64,000 bases of DNA from Guadua angustifolia (taxonomy: Eukaryota; Streptophyta; Magnoliopsida; Poales; Poaceae): positions 73,412,525-73,476,524 of the forward strand of contig CM070500.1 of assembly GCA_036346375.1 (NCBI GenBank). The letters run 5' to 3'. A model generated the notes under the pieces. The model did no database searches and was not told the DNA's origin. It saw only the letters and a program-made list of their open reading frames with translations. Of the stretch, positions 31,634-42,834 are shown in pieces (the stretch's first letter is position 1; the number at the start of each line of letters is the position of its first letter). The translations under genes were made by a program, and so were the position numbers.

Positions 31634-32123
31634 TTTCTCCACAGTCAAAAGTCAAAAATCAGCATTCCATTTGTATTAGGAGAAGCCGAAAGCTGACAAT
31701 TGGTCTATGGTAGCTTTCCACCGCTTTAGTGGGTTAGGGTTCTAACTTTGGTACTAGAGTTGAAAAAAATTATCTCTTTTTCACCAAGTATAAAATCCTA
31801 AACCCCACCTCTCTCACCCCCATTTCCGACCCGTACCCCTTACACCAAAAATCTAAACCGCTAAACACCAAACTTTCTTCAACCTAATCATTCAGTCGTG
31901 CATCTGTACCAAATAGGACCACCTCTGATGCATCGTCGCTTGAGTTTTTGGATGAGATTTGGATGGACCAGATCTGATGAGATGCGGGGAGGTGGATTAT
32001 TCTTTAGTCTTTTGGTTATAATTTATGAGACCTTGTGTAGATATAGGTTAACCTATTGACCAACCCATTTGCTCAAAATGAACAATGTCCAGACTAACCT
32101 GGTACTTGGTAGGAAGTTCTACG
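31634..32123. other. Original flank to the right of the Sirevirus
   Basis: Starts with the TSD tttct. The first 191 bases are the source of the copy at 11982-12172. No gene is seen. The sequence around the insertion (GGTTTCTCC on the left, GGAGAAGCC on the right) suggests the Sirevirus landed in an older MITE. Confidence 0.5.
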
Positions 32124-32480
32124 CTCTACAGGAATCGACATTATTTTCGTCGGTCGTAAACCGATGAAAATAAAAAGAAAACCAACGGACATAGATATTT
32201 TAAATTCGACAAACCGATTTAAGCGAAAAATAAGCCGACGAAATGCGGTGGCGAAAATATTAAATGGTTTAAATGGGCAACCAACGAAAATAGAGGTATT
32301 TTTGTCGGCCACGACAGCCGACAAAAATACTAGCTGTCAACCAGCCTGGCCCGCGCATGCTAACGTGCCTGCCACGTCACCAGCCAAGACACATCAACAG
32401 TTGTCCACATGGCGCCCTGATAGGTATTTTTGTCGGCCTATTTTCGTCGGCCAAGGCCAACGAAAATACTTTTGTAATTT
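32124..32480. repeat. Left subterminal repeats of the CACTA element
   Basis: TTTCGTCGGTC...CGATGAAAAT, TTTTTGTCGGCC...GCCGACAAAAAT (32298-32330) and TTTTCGTCGGCC...GGCCAACGAAAAT (32440-32466) form paired inverted motifs. CACTA subterminal repeats bind the element's transposase. Confidence 0.65.
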
Positions 32481-32509
32481 TTTTAAAAAAAAACACAGGA
32501 AAATTGCAT

Positions 32510-33303
32510 TCAAGTTGCAACCAACACAACTAGTACAAAACATTGCATCATCATCATCATCAAATTGTAGGGCAATAGGCAAGGATCGGATCTTAGTAGT
32601 TCCTTAATTTTCGATAGCAAGGGCGTAGTGAACCTCACAGCATCAAGAGGAGGCGCGTTCTCCAAGCCGCACACTGCACGAGCACCGAGCTCAAGAAGCA
32701 GAGGGAACGCCCCTATGAAATGGAACGCCTCCAGAGTGCCCGCATCGACGTACACTAGTGCATCTGCAATCTCATCCCCAATCTGCAAAGCAAAGCACCA
32801 TCAACCCAAAAATAAATAAATCTCGATAGTCAAAGCTGGGAAAATGTCATTTTGAGAGCAATTCTTCCCAACTTCTTTTCCACAGATTGAGTCAATCACG
32901 AACGAATAACACTGGATCCTTAGTAAAAAAAATCGCGTTTTAACAAGTAGAGCAGCTCAATGTTTCATCCATCACTCGTTCTAAAATTGATTACTAACGC
33001 ATGGTTCAGTTCGGAAGCTGTAAAGATGGGCTCTGTGACAGATTAATTGTTCAAATTCGACATATTCGTCAGATATTATTTCGCACAGAACAAATTTGAG
33101 TAGCTATAAACAAGAAACTCTGGGAATTCTCACGTGTTCCACCCACCAAAGTTACCAAAAATTTTACACCAGATCGTATGAAAAAAAATTAACTTGAACA
33201 AAGCATGAAGAATCCGTAACCAGCAAAAAAAAGGGCACTCGCGAAGAGATCTGACCTGGCGGACGGAGTCGAGGCAAGACGCGATCAGATTCACGGACCC
33301 CAT
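32510..33303 (-). pseudogene. Captured gene fragment resembling MIP3 (Sec1-family protein)
   Basis: ATG at 33303 starts a 48-base exon (MGSVNLIASCLDSVRQ) ending CAG/GTCAG at 33255; a 473-base GT-AG intron joins it in phase to an exon starting at 32782 with IGDEIADALVYVDAG, then FHFIGAFPLLLELGARAV and CGLEN. This is like the N-terminus of plant MIP3, a Sec1/Munc18-type protein acting in ER-Golgi vesicle tethering. The likeness stops after LDAV near 32640; what follows is unrelated. MIP3 is over 800 residues, so only about 60 are represented. Recognition is from memory of the family and needs a search. Confidence 0.55.
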
Positions 33304-33639
33304 TGCGTATTACCCCCAAGGCTTCCAGAAAATTTCAAGAAACCTCCGCCCTGACGCCCCACTCCCTAAGTCGGCGATGTGTTGGGATCGTGGGGTGGGG
33401 AGGGAGGGGAGAGGCAAACTGGCGAAGGCGAGCAGGCCGCTGGAGAAGCCAGAGATCACGCCGCCCCAGTAGGAGGAATCGATTCCGCCTCCGTCTCCGG
33501 AGCTGCAGGGGACGGCGACAGCACGGTGGCACAGGGACTGCCGACGGTGGTGCGGGGACTGGCGCACCATGGAGGCGCAGACGCGCTACGTTTTCGGGGG
33601 CCCGGGCTACGTTTTCAACTGGTTGGGCCTTTTGGAGGG
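33304..33639. other. GC-rich captured segment inside the CACTA element
   Basis: This continues upstream of the captured ATG and may be its leader or a piece of a second gene. Open frames exist on both strands, but none has a motif I recognise. Confidence 0.35.
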
Positions 33640-33942
33640 GGGGCAGCTGTATTTTCGTCGGCCCGGGCCGACGAACATACAAAGCAGGTGCCACGTGTCT
33701 TATTTCCGTCGGCTGGGGCCGACGAAAATAACTCATCGCCGCCACATGTACTATTTTCGTCGGTCTAGGCCAACGAAAATATCTATGTCATGCCACGTGT
33801 CATATTTTCGTCGGCCTAGACCGACAAAAATAGTCCAAAATTTTTTTTGAATTGCCTGGGCGCGATGACTCAATTATTTTAGTCTATTTTTAGCCGACGA
33901 AAATATTTTAAGCCGATGAAAATAATGTAGAATCCTGTAGTG
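33640..33942. repeat. Right subterminal repeats of the CACTA element
   Basis: Four hairpin-forming pairs of ATTTTCGTCGGCC / GGCCGACGAAAAT type occur near 33651, 33703, 33751 and 33808, spaced about 50 bases, with CCACGTGTC phrases between. Two more single motifs lie near 33893 and 33911. Confidence 0.65.
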
Positions 33943-34340
33943 ATGTGTTTAAAATGCCTTATACAGCTCTTGAGATCGAGGGTGATTCTATCCATGGTGG
34001 CCGCCTAACCTCATCGACAACAATAGAGTAGAGAAGGAGCTTATGCTAGCTATTGTAGATATGATGTGTTAAGTGCGATACGAATTTGTTTCATATTACA
34101 TTTTAAATCTACTTCTACACGAAGTTTGTTATGTACCACTATAAATATGTCCCTATAGTACATAGAAAGAACAAAAGCTTCATTATAAACATCTTCTCAA
34201 AGAGTGATATAGCCATTGTGCACCCATAGTTTTTCTCAAAACTGTTTTTTCATATTAAATCCTTGTCTCCTGTTTATTTTATCATATATTTTTACTATGA
34301 ATTTTATAACAAATGGTATCAATACTTAGGGCAGCTCAAC
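33943..34340. other. AT-rich intergenic DNA
   Basis: No gene. The segment 34198-34310 (AGTGATATAGCCATTG through TTTATCATATATTTTTAC) is related to 45470-45590, an unnamed dispersed repeat. Confidence 0.4.
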
Positions 34341-34741
34341 GGGGGGCATATCGGTCTGTCAGGCGATTTGGTGCAATCAACATGTGCAATCAACTAAGAA
34401 AAGTTTCAAAAATTACGAAAAAATCATGGATGTACATTTCATCTTACCCCATCTACATATAAAATTTCATGATCAAATTCATTCATTTCATGATCAAATT
34501 CGTCCTATGTTAAGAGTAATAAAAAAGATAAATTTCTGACAAACTTGAATAGTTCAAATGCACTCCAAATTTGTCTTTTTTGTAACTTCTAGCATAGAAT
34601 GAATTTGATCATGAAATTTTATATGTAGATGGGGTAAGATGAGATGTACATCCATGATTTTTTCAGAATTTTTTGAAACTTTTCTTAGTTGGATTGCACG
34701 ATGATTGCACCAAACTACTGATTGCACTGGATATGCCCCCC
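34341..34741. mobile_element. Palindromic MITE of about 400 bp
   Basis: The ends GGGGGGCATATC and GATATGCCCCC are inverse, and the two halves are imperfect inverted copies along nearly 200 bases each (ATCATGGATGTACAT at 34425 and its inverse at 34645). The arms are long for the element, as in Mutator-type MITEs. A convincing target duplication was not found. Confidence 0.65.
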
Positions 34742-34932
34742 TCCAACAGATGCCCCATTCGATTCCCTACCCTAAAATTTGGAACTAATTGATAATATGC
34801 CCCAAAGTTGAGGTGGCTTTGATGATTTGCCCTTCTCTGTATCTATGACATATGGGTCCAGAGCCCACATGTCATAGACACATATAGGGTAAATCATCAA
34901 AGGACTTCTCAACTTGGAGGGTTATCCTCAAA
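34742..34932. other. Short spacer with local inverted repeat
   Basis: CTATGACATATGGGTCCAGAG and CTCTGGACCCATATG-type text (34843-34875) form a small inverted repeat. No gene. Confidence 0.3.
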
Positions 34933-34969
34933 TCTCTACTAATATAATGCAGCAGTTGGTGGCATGGTA

Positions 34970-35720
34970 CGTTCTTCCTGGACCTCACTCCCAGCCCCAA
35001 CCCCACCACCCCCCTCCATGCGAACACAACAAACCAGACCTAGTGCCGCCCCCGCCGAACTCCTCTCCGCGCGTTCCTCACGCCGCCCAGCGTCTTGATC
35101 GAGGCCGATCTCCCCGATCCTGCAATCCCAGCGGATCTCCCAACGCCCGCCGATCTCCCCGATCCCAGTAGAGAGGCAGTGGCGGCGTCGCTGGGAAGTC
35201 CGGGAGGAGGAGAAGGTGGAGAAGAGGCGGAAAACGACGTCGAGGCGCCTTGGAGGGTGGTGTACGAGATCTTGGCGTTGAGTCGCGAAAGGAGGATGGA
35301 TGCGAGGTGGGAGGCGAGGAGCCCGGCGTCGGCGGCAAGATGGGGCGGAGCCGAAGGCCCTCGTGTTCTAAGTTAAGAGCTATCTCCTTCGCTTAGAAAA
35401 AATCCAAATCGAGAGAAACCCTCATGACCAGGATGGATGTGCGTGGGCTTTGGTGGCGCCTGGTCCGTGTGGCGCTGTGGTGGTGTCGTTCCTATGCGGG
35501 CGATGGCCCATCTTTGAGGCACCTTCGTTCAACGCATCAACCACTTCCTCACCTTGGTGCCTACCACCACTTCTGTGCATAAGCCCGGCCTCCTCGCTCC
35601 CTCCCCACCTCCTGCTCCTCTCCTAGCGATGATGGCTTCTACTTCTCCTCATGAGCTGTTTTGTGGGTCTTGCGCAGCGGCTTCGTGCTTGGCGGTGTCT
35701 TGACACCGAGCCAAGATCTC
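34970..35720 (+). other. GC-rich captured segment, unrecognised
   Basis: Proline- and arginine-rich frames on both strands (for example 35095-35376 plus). Base composition is gene-like and unlike the AT-rich surroundings. No domain recognised; perhaps a leader and first exon of a captured gene. Confidence 0.3.
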
Positions 35721-36478
35721 ATCCTCGGCGTTGAGCGATCTTCTGCAACCGCCCCAACCCAATCTGCGGTACTTCTTCTTGGTGTTTATAATGAAAAGGA
35801 ATTTTATGAAATGTTAGGTTGTTCGGTTGATCTTTGTGTGATGCGAGATGGTAGCCAATTGTTGCTTGGATTGGCGGTAGGTGATTGCTATCGATGTTGA
35901 GTTGCATCAACAAAGGTGGAGCTTTCTGAATCGAATGTGGTGGATCTAATTTATCGGGTTTTGGGGTTACGGGCGAGTGATTTGGTGGTTGGTTAGTTAA
36001 ACACGACTCGAGTTATCTTGCATTGTGTAAATCTACTGCATTTTCAGAACAATGGACTATGTAGCTAAAAGTTGCTGATAGAGTGAGGGATATTGAGGCT
36101 CTGTTTTAATACCAATAGGATGACTTCGTATTATTCTTTTGCTTTTGGAGTATATATTAGAAACACTACACTCTTCCAACATAAAGGTAATTGTAATCCT
36201 CGTAATCCTGCAGCTAATCTCAGGCGAGGCATTGTTTGGCCATGTGGAGCTTTTGAAGGAAGACAAACTAGCCTCTACTTGTAATCTGTAATCAGTGAGG
36301 TTATTCATACTTGACTACTTGTAATCTGTGACCATGGTGTTGATTAAAAATATAAGGTAAGAATCTTTGAGCTCAGACTACTGATTGCTACTTTGCAACA
36401 TCTCTGTATTCATGTCTTGAAAATGAGAACTCAGTACTCTGAAAATGAGCACCTCAATGAAATTAAGGCGTGCTTGTA

Positions 36479-36590
36479 GGAGCTTGCATCACTTGCATCA
36501 AATGGGTGGGTATCGGATGGACTTAACATGTATGATGAAATCAAGCAATCCGGATCTTGCCTTGAGCCAAAGGTCGCCATAGCCCTCATT
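36479..36590 (+). pseudogene. Exon-like fragment, weakly PPR-like
   Basis: Reads ELASLASNGWVSDGLNMYDE and on to EPKVAIALI, ending exactly at ATT/GTGAGT, a strong plant splice donor at 36591. The spacing of hydrophobic residues suits one pentatricopeptide (PPR) helix pair. A TAG lies just upstream (36476-36478). One repeat is too little for a firm call. Confidence 0.3.
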
Positions 36591-36611
36591 GTGAGTAAAG
36601 GCATTACGCAT

Positions 36612-36942
36612 GCTATTTGCCTGAGTTCTAATTAAGAGACATCAATAGTTGTGGAAAACAGGGATTCCAGATAGATTTATCCTTTGCATAGAACCTTGAT
36701 TAATAGCGTATGCCCTTGAACTTTAACATGACAAAAAGTAAGAGGGTAAGGAAAGGAGATATAACTGTAGCCTAATTGACCACGACAAGTTGAAAGTTCA
36801 GTTGCTTATTATTTGTTGTCAATGACAACATCGCACTGTTGTTCAAGCAGTAATGTGCTGATCCTTCCTCTTCAGGACCAACCTATCGGCATTACACAAA
36901 ATTTCAATTGCTAAGTCAAAAAGTAACATAAAACAATAGCAG
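36612..36942 (+). repeat. Left arm of a 330-base inverted repeat
   Basis: The block from GTTCTAATTAAGAGACATCA through TTTATCCTTTGCATAG to ATTACACAAAATTTCAATTG is repeated in inverse at 38268-38600 with only a few differences over most of its length. Transcription through both arms would yield a long hairpin. Confidence 0.8.
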
Positions 36943-38267
36943 GGCTATGGCATGCTATTTGCTGATGCTGTAATCAGTGAGGTTATTCATACTTCACTAC
37001 TTGTAAAACTGTGTAGTGTGAATGGTATTGATACTTGGTGTGGACAGGAAGTGTAAATGTCTGTTGTCAAAATTGGTCGCTTTGGTCATAACAATGTCTT
37101 GAGGCAAGTACCATAGTTTAGTTTTAGTCTCTATCTCAAGCATCTGGCGATTAATTACATGCTTCAATGGCTAATATGAGATTTGGTTTTTCAAAAGGAG
37201 TCATTTACATGTAGGTTTCATTATTCCATCTGCACATCCTTCTTGCTTTCGATTAAAAGTAGGTGGCTGTAGTGTCTGTGCTTCAATCAAAGCGATGTTC
37301 TGTTGTATTCACATTACAAGATTGACGTCTTATTAATTGGGGAAATTTGAGTTCTACTTAAAGCTTTAGTGGATGGTACATTCTTATCATGGGTGTGTAA
37401 CTTTCCGACCGAGTTACTAAGGAGGTTAGTATGCTCCTCCCTTTGCTGCTTATATTTTCTTAGCATGGTTCATGAGCTGATTTAGCGATAATGATCTCTT
37501 TGTTGTCCGTCTACATTAGCGACTTATTGCTTCTATTTGTATATCACGAAGTTTGTCCGGCATTTGTCTTTGTATAATCAATTATGTATAACCTCTGTAT
37601 TATCTGATGAAGGTGACAATATTTGTAGAGAGCGAATCATAAGTGGTAGCTTATATCATTACAAAATTTGCATACGATGAAGGTATCAATGTGATGAGAT
37701 TTCAGTTCTTGCCGCTATCAGTCATTTGCCATAGTAGGTGCTTGATCTTGATGTAACATCTTTTTTTCGGTTTCTCTGGATGCCTCCATGGAGGATTGGA
37801 ATTAATCTGCTAAGTATATACATGCCATTTTGCTGATAACTCATGCCCTTTATGCATTTAGTTATTTAGTTTTTATTGTGCCTAGCTATGTCTACCTACT
37901 GCGCCTGTTATGCTTCTATTTTACACTATTTTACATTAGCTTTGCCTGATCATGCTCTTTATCTCTCTAATTCCTATCACTATGTACATATATTCTTGTT
38001 TAAATTTTGTAGCCACGATTGTCGTGTTTGCAAAACATTACTCATGAGCTATTAATATGACATGCACGACTTCGGTTTGATCTAGAACCAATACATGTTT
38101 TCTCAATCTTTACAAATGCAACAATCGACGAGCAATATCAATTTGTTTAGCTCATTGAGCCTCATTCAGGCGATGTGGCTACATGTGAATGCAAAACAAA
38201 CTTGTTGCGAATATGGTTGCTATGAGCCATGAAGTTATCAATCACTAGGCTGTTTTTCCTCCCTCTT
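36943..38267. other. Loop between the inverted repeat arms
   Basis: AT-rich, no coding frame. The phrase GTAATCAGTGAGGTTATTCA occurs at 36970 and also at 36290 outside the arms, so part of the Helitron interior is duplicated. Confidence 0.35.
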
Positions 38268-38600
38268 TGTTGTTTTATGTTACTTTTGACTTATCAATTG
38301 AAATTTTGTGTAATCTTGATAGGTTGGTCTGAAGAGGAAGGATCGACACATTCTTGCTGAACAGCAAGTCACGATCTTTGTCATTGACAACAAATAATAA
38401 GCAATCTGGAACTTTCAACTTGTCGAGGTCAATTAGGCGGCGGTTATATCTCCTTTCCTTACCCTCTTACTTTTTGTCATGTTAAAGTTCAAGGGCATAC
38501 GCTATTAATCAAGGTTCTATGCAAAGGATAAATCTATCTGGAATCCCTGTTTTCCACAACTATTGATGTCTCTTAATTAGAACTCGGGCAATGTGTGCGA
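38268..38600 (-). repeat. Right arm of the inverted repeat
   Basis: Inverse of 36612-36942; the loop between is about 1.3 kb. The least conserved part is around 38365-38385. The arms have no ORF of note. Confidence 0.8.
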
Positions 38601-40320
38601 GCGATTTGCCACCATCAATATAAACTTTACACTTGTAGTGGATCGATTATTTGTCAATATGAGGGTCTAGCTTTAAGCCACTCTCTGATTGAAAGTATAG
38701 GTTTTCGACATTAGCATGGTCTCCAAGGCACCGCTTTGACAGCTAATATCTATCACAATATGTTGTTACAAATGATAATGGAAGTATTTTGATGATGAAT
38801 CTAGCAATACCAATTTCATGTGAGCCAATCTAGATACCATTTTATGTATTCATGGTCAAACCCTAAAAACATTTGACTTGCATGGATTATCGGACGACCT
38901 ATATCTGCATTCAGGGGAAGTAACAAAGGAATTATTCACGAATAAGCTTCTAAGTCGATTCTGAGTTTAATAGAGTGTAGAAAGACGAGAAAAAGGAAAA
39001 AAAAGAAGAAATGTGCTAAACAAAACAAGCAATACGATATTTACGAATGTTGTGTAGCAAGATGTGAATTTGTTGCATAAGCAATATTATATCTCATGCA
39101 ACTCTTCTTTGATCGGAAGGTCTAAGCTACATGAAATGCAACCAAGTGATCCTACATCTATCTGTTTGTCCTTCGGATGGGTATGGTCTTCTTTGTGGCG
39201 AGATGGGCATCTGGTTAATATGGGGAAAATGATAGAAAAAAATAGAGGGCAAGCTGAGAAATTCGTTGGACCAGGTATCAATTTCGCATTAAGATATTCC
39301 AAAATTGTCGACATTAGCGGCAACTTGTAAATGCATTTGTGCTCAAGCTTCGTATCACCGTGATAACAGGTTTATTTGGGGAAGACGAGAGAAATGGTTT
39401 GCACGCTTCAGCCACCAGCAGAAGTTCTTAATATGAAACTACCTAACAGCTGAGCATAGAAATGTCAGTTTAACATAGATATATCTTGTCTCGATAGTTA
39501 TTTTGTAGCGTTTTTCTTACGCATTTTTTAAATCGCATTTAGTAGTTAGCATGTTGAGACATCATAGAAGAGACTATTGATCTTGTGAGGCGAGGAACTT
39601 CCATTGCAAATGTGGTGAGAGGTTTAGCGGGTAACAAGAGTCAGATTTGCAGACTCAATGACGCTGCCAGGTTTACCTGTAGTAACATTTTATCATCTTT
39701 GTTGTGTATTGCGAAGATTTTCATGTTCTTGTGACCTTACGCTTTGTTGAAGCATGAATAGTGTGCTTTCCTCTGTGTTCCGCTTTTTGGAGTGATATTC
39801 CAGAAAACAAATATGGGTTTGGCGTGAACTGTTTGTTACCTATGGTATAACAGAACTAACGATCTGGATCGAGGATGATCTAGAAATCATAACTATATTA
39901 GAGTTTGCAAACTTCCCGGCCTAGGAGCCCTGCCACGTCGAGCTTCCTGCTCCCCTCATGTGCAGCTCGCGTGGCCGGCTCGTCTCGCTGTTAATACGCC
40001 TCATGGAGTGGAGGCTGACCACGACGACGATTTGCTTGCACATCATTTTGTACGGAGACGTACTCAACTTTTTGCATTGAACCTTTGGTGCTTCCGTAGT
40101 TTATTTTGAACGTGTCGTTCTTGACGGTTTCGGTTTTAACCGAATTAACCAGAGAATTCAAACTGAGAGTTCAAACTGAGAATATTGTAGTGGTAGTCAT
40201 CTGTTTTTTTCCTAAAGGTTTATGGCATTGTCACTAGGGTTGGGGGCAATTCTGCGTGTGTGTAGCATGGAAAACCTTGACGAATGCATGCCTTGGGAGT
40301 TCATGCGGAGAGTTTGGATT
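38601..40320. other. Right interior of the Helitron, no gene supported
   Basis: Mostly AT-rich. The 88-codon frame at 39064-39330 has no domain that I recognise and no splice context. 39880-40030 is more GC-rich and may be a captured scrap. Confidence 0.35.
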
Positions 40321-40362
40321 TTCGTTGCAGCGCACGGGCACCTAACTAGTCCCCCTAAAATT

Positions 40363-40590
40363 TGAGGGAGCAATGCTACTGTTTCAGCTCCAAGAGGTTC
40401 CCTATATCGGCAACGTCATGCACAGTAATCGGTATCCCGCTGATCGCCGCGCAATCCAACTAAGAAAAGTTTCGAAAAATTCTGAAAAAAATCATGGATG
40501 TACATCTCATCTTACCCCATCTACATATAAAATTTCATGATCAAATTCGTCCTATGCTAGAAGTTACAAAAAAGACAAATTTCCCGAAAT
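40363..40590. repeat. Half of the palindromic MITE
   Basis: 40455-40587 matches one arm of the MITE at 34341-34741 (CAATCCAACTAAGAAAAG, ATCATGGATGTACATCTCAT, GACAAATTT), then stops abruptly where GC-rich gene-like DNA begins. The other arm was not found downstream, so this may be one terminal repeat of a gene-carrying (Pack-type) element or a truncated MITE. Confidence 0.55.
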
Positions 40591-40896
40591 TACAGAAATC
40601 TCTCTCCCTTCTCCATCCGATTCCCCATCCGATCGGAGCAACGGCCGTAGCGCTCCCGCGCCCGCGACGACCGGTGAGAGGAAGGCGAGGAAGCGCAGGA
40701 CTCCGAGCAGCCGGAGCGAGCGGAAGGCGAGGAAGCGCAGGACTCTCTCGCGCGCGTGTGCCATCCGAGCCGCCGTCTGCTTCCGCATCTGGACGTCGCC
40801 GTCTACTCCCACGAAACAGCAGCAGCCGAAACTCACACGGAGAGGGCGTGAAGAGAAAGAAGAATCCAATTGATCGACATCAACCCTTGGTAATAG

Positions 40897-42157
40897 ATGG
40901 AGCTCGCCTGGCACCTCCTCACCGTGCTCCTCCGCCTCGGCTGCCCCGCCGAGACTTCAAACGCAGGTTCGTTTTATTTGTATTTTTGTACTGTATGCTG
41001 AATTTGGGGTGGCTATCAATGTTGTTGAGCTCCATTTGGGACAATTTTGTGCAGATTTGGTGGAACACAAGCAGCAGCTGATTGCACAAAGGTGCACTCC
41101 ATTTGCTATTGGAGAGGTATGGTCTCTCTTTCCGATCGCTTCATGCTAGTGTTTTTTTGGCAGTATTACCTAAGTTAAGGAAATGTTAAGGTGCAATACC
41201 TCAATGAATGGCCAATCCTGTCATCTTTGCTTGCATTTGTTTGTCGTTTGTGAGACTGGCCATTTGAAATCAATTTCCATCATTTTTCTAATAAAGGCCA
41301 ATTGAATACAATATCTCGAAATTAGATGTTGTCTCTAACATGGATAAGCTGTCCCATAACGCTTGTTACTTTTCAGTCAGTAACTCGTCTCAATCTGGGA
41401 CTCAATGTGATCCTTCTATGGTCACTGTAAATAAAAAAGAGAATGCTTCAAGTTGACTGTTGACCCCTCAATCTTTCAGGCATCATTATCTTGCTTTTTT
41501 GGCTGATATTAGTTCGTGAGTTGACTGTTCCAATGCTTCATGCTTTCTGCAATTATATGAAATAAACTGTACAGTCCGATGCTCTGATACATAGGCAATT
41601 GGCATATCATCCTCTTAAAACGGGGCCCCCAAGATAGGAAATTCACTTGAATTGTCCTAATCAAGTTTTGTACTCGATTCTTGACTTTCCATGCGGTTAA
41701 ATTTTCATATCCATATTTTGGTTTCAGTATATTGTGTCTTCACTTCTGTTCTTTTCATTGTATCGTGCTCAGGTACATCTGGAGGTTATGCAAGAGTTGC
41801 AATATAGGCTTCCCACTCTGGGCACACTTATTGTTGAACCTTCCTATCAGTAGGATTGGTGAACCTGAGGATAGTGATGATCTAGATAAAGAGTCCACCC
41901 TCCTTTCTATGACAGTTGAGCCTGCTTTGGTTGGGGAAAACAAAAATGGGATCGAGGAGGATCTAAATCCTATTTGCAAAAGACCTGGCAGTCCGATTAA
42001 TCGCAATATGAAGGAAGCAGCTAACATAGAAAGAATTGATGCGATTACCGACCAAGCAGAAGCTCTACAATATGACAGCCCAAATGCTGGATACGGTGAA
42101 AAGATCCCAACTTGTCAGGAAATGAATACATTGGGTGCTAGTGCTTATTTGAGCTGA
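40897..42157 (+). pseudogene. Multi-exon gene fragment, unrecognised
   Basis: ATG at 40897 opens a 70-base exon (MELAWHLLTVLLRLGC...) ending CAG/GTTCGT at 40966. The next exon, 41055-41116, sits between GTGCAG and GAG/GTATGG, and a third starts at 41773 after GCTCAG. The three join in phase (introns 88 and 656 bases) and end at a TAG at 41851. A further open stretch in another frame (41854-42157, acidic, Asn/Glu-rich) may be a later exon reached by other splicing. The family is not recognised. The MITE arm upstream suggests capture, but a small real gene is not excluded. Confidence 0.45.
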
Positions 42158-42834
42158 TTATTTGAGCTTATTTGCTGAATACAATCTTAGTTTTGCTGAA
42201 TGCTGACTAATATGTCATGCTCATAATTTAGTCAGGAGGTTATGGGACCGTTTGTAGGGCTTAGAGAAAAATCAAATGGAAAAGTATTTGCCATAAAATG
42301 TGTGAACATCAAATCACTTGTTTTGATTGATTTATTTTTTTTCATGTAGACATTAATTTTATATGAACTTCCATAAATGTATTTGCTGTTTTTTTTACAA
42401 TATAGCCGTTACGCTGACCGTGTTATGGTTGAATTTCAAATTTTAAATTCCTGCAATTAAAAATAGCCGGTCAAAATTTTCCTAGTAAAAAATAAACACG
42501 GCTCATATAGCGGTTATAAAATATCATTATGATATAGGAGTGAGAAAATAGAGAGTGAGATATAGGGAGTGCTGTTGGAGAGGGAAGAGATATAGGAAAT
42601 AAATTTTTTTTAGAGAATTCTGTATATGAAAATATATGGATCTAGAGGAGAGAGGGCCTACATGAGGCGGAGAAAGAACAAAAGGAGCAGCAACGCTCCC
42701 GAGATAGGCAGGCGGCTGTATGCCTCGAGGGCTCTACTCACTGGCAAGGACCATGGGACGTACCTATGGTTCGTGCAGGTCACGTACAGCAGCGCAAGCA
42801 AATAGCATGCTCGAGATGCTTCCTGGGGCTGTAC
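42158..42834. other. AT-rich DNA, no gene
   Basis: Contains purine-rich runs (GAGAGTGAGATATAGGGAG near 42555) and a GC-rich patch at 42650-42830 without a recognisable frame. Confidence 0.35.

Larger units (their letters stand above)
32124..33942 (-). mobile_element. Non-autonomous CACTA (En/Spm) element with captured gene
   Basis: The right end reads CCTGTAGTG, the inverse of CACTACAGG; the left end is CTCTACAGG, one mismatch. Both continue into similar text (TACATTATTTTCATCGG and GACATTATTTTCGTCGG). Flanking triplets are acg and atg, a near match for the 3-base CACTA target duplication. Subterminal regions are full of TATTTTCGTCGG / CCGACGAAAATA repeats. No transposase is present. Strand is given as that of the captured fragment. 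Confidence 0.75.
34933..40349 (+). mobile_element. 5.4 kb Helitron carrying captured sequence
   Basis: Starts TCTCTACTAATATAATG after A (34932) and ends GGGCACCTAACTAG before T (40350). The end is preceded by the TTGCAGCGCACGGGCAC hairpin text typical of grass Helitrons. No Rep/helicase is seen. The interior holds a GC-rich gene-like segment (34970-35720), an exon-like fragment with a splice donor (36479-36590) and a large inverted repeat. Helitrons are known to carry pieces of host genes. Both ends fit one family, but the inside may include other insertions. Confidence 0.65.

Noticed and set aside
34332..34750. Target duplication of the palindromic MITE (CTCAAC / TCCAAC)
   Set aside because: The match is partial and offset; not good enough to claim a duplication.
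36612..38600. CRISPR-like or rRNA structure in the inverted repeat region
   Set aside because: Only two arms in opposite orientation and no rRNA likeness; composition and context are those of a plant transposon.
39064..39330. 88-codon ORF in the Helitron as a gene
   Set aside because: No domain, no splice or promoter context, and an antisense frame of similar length overlaps it.
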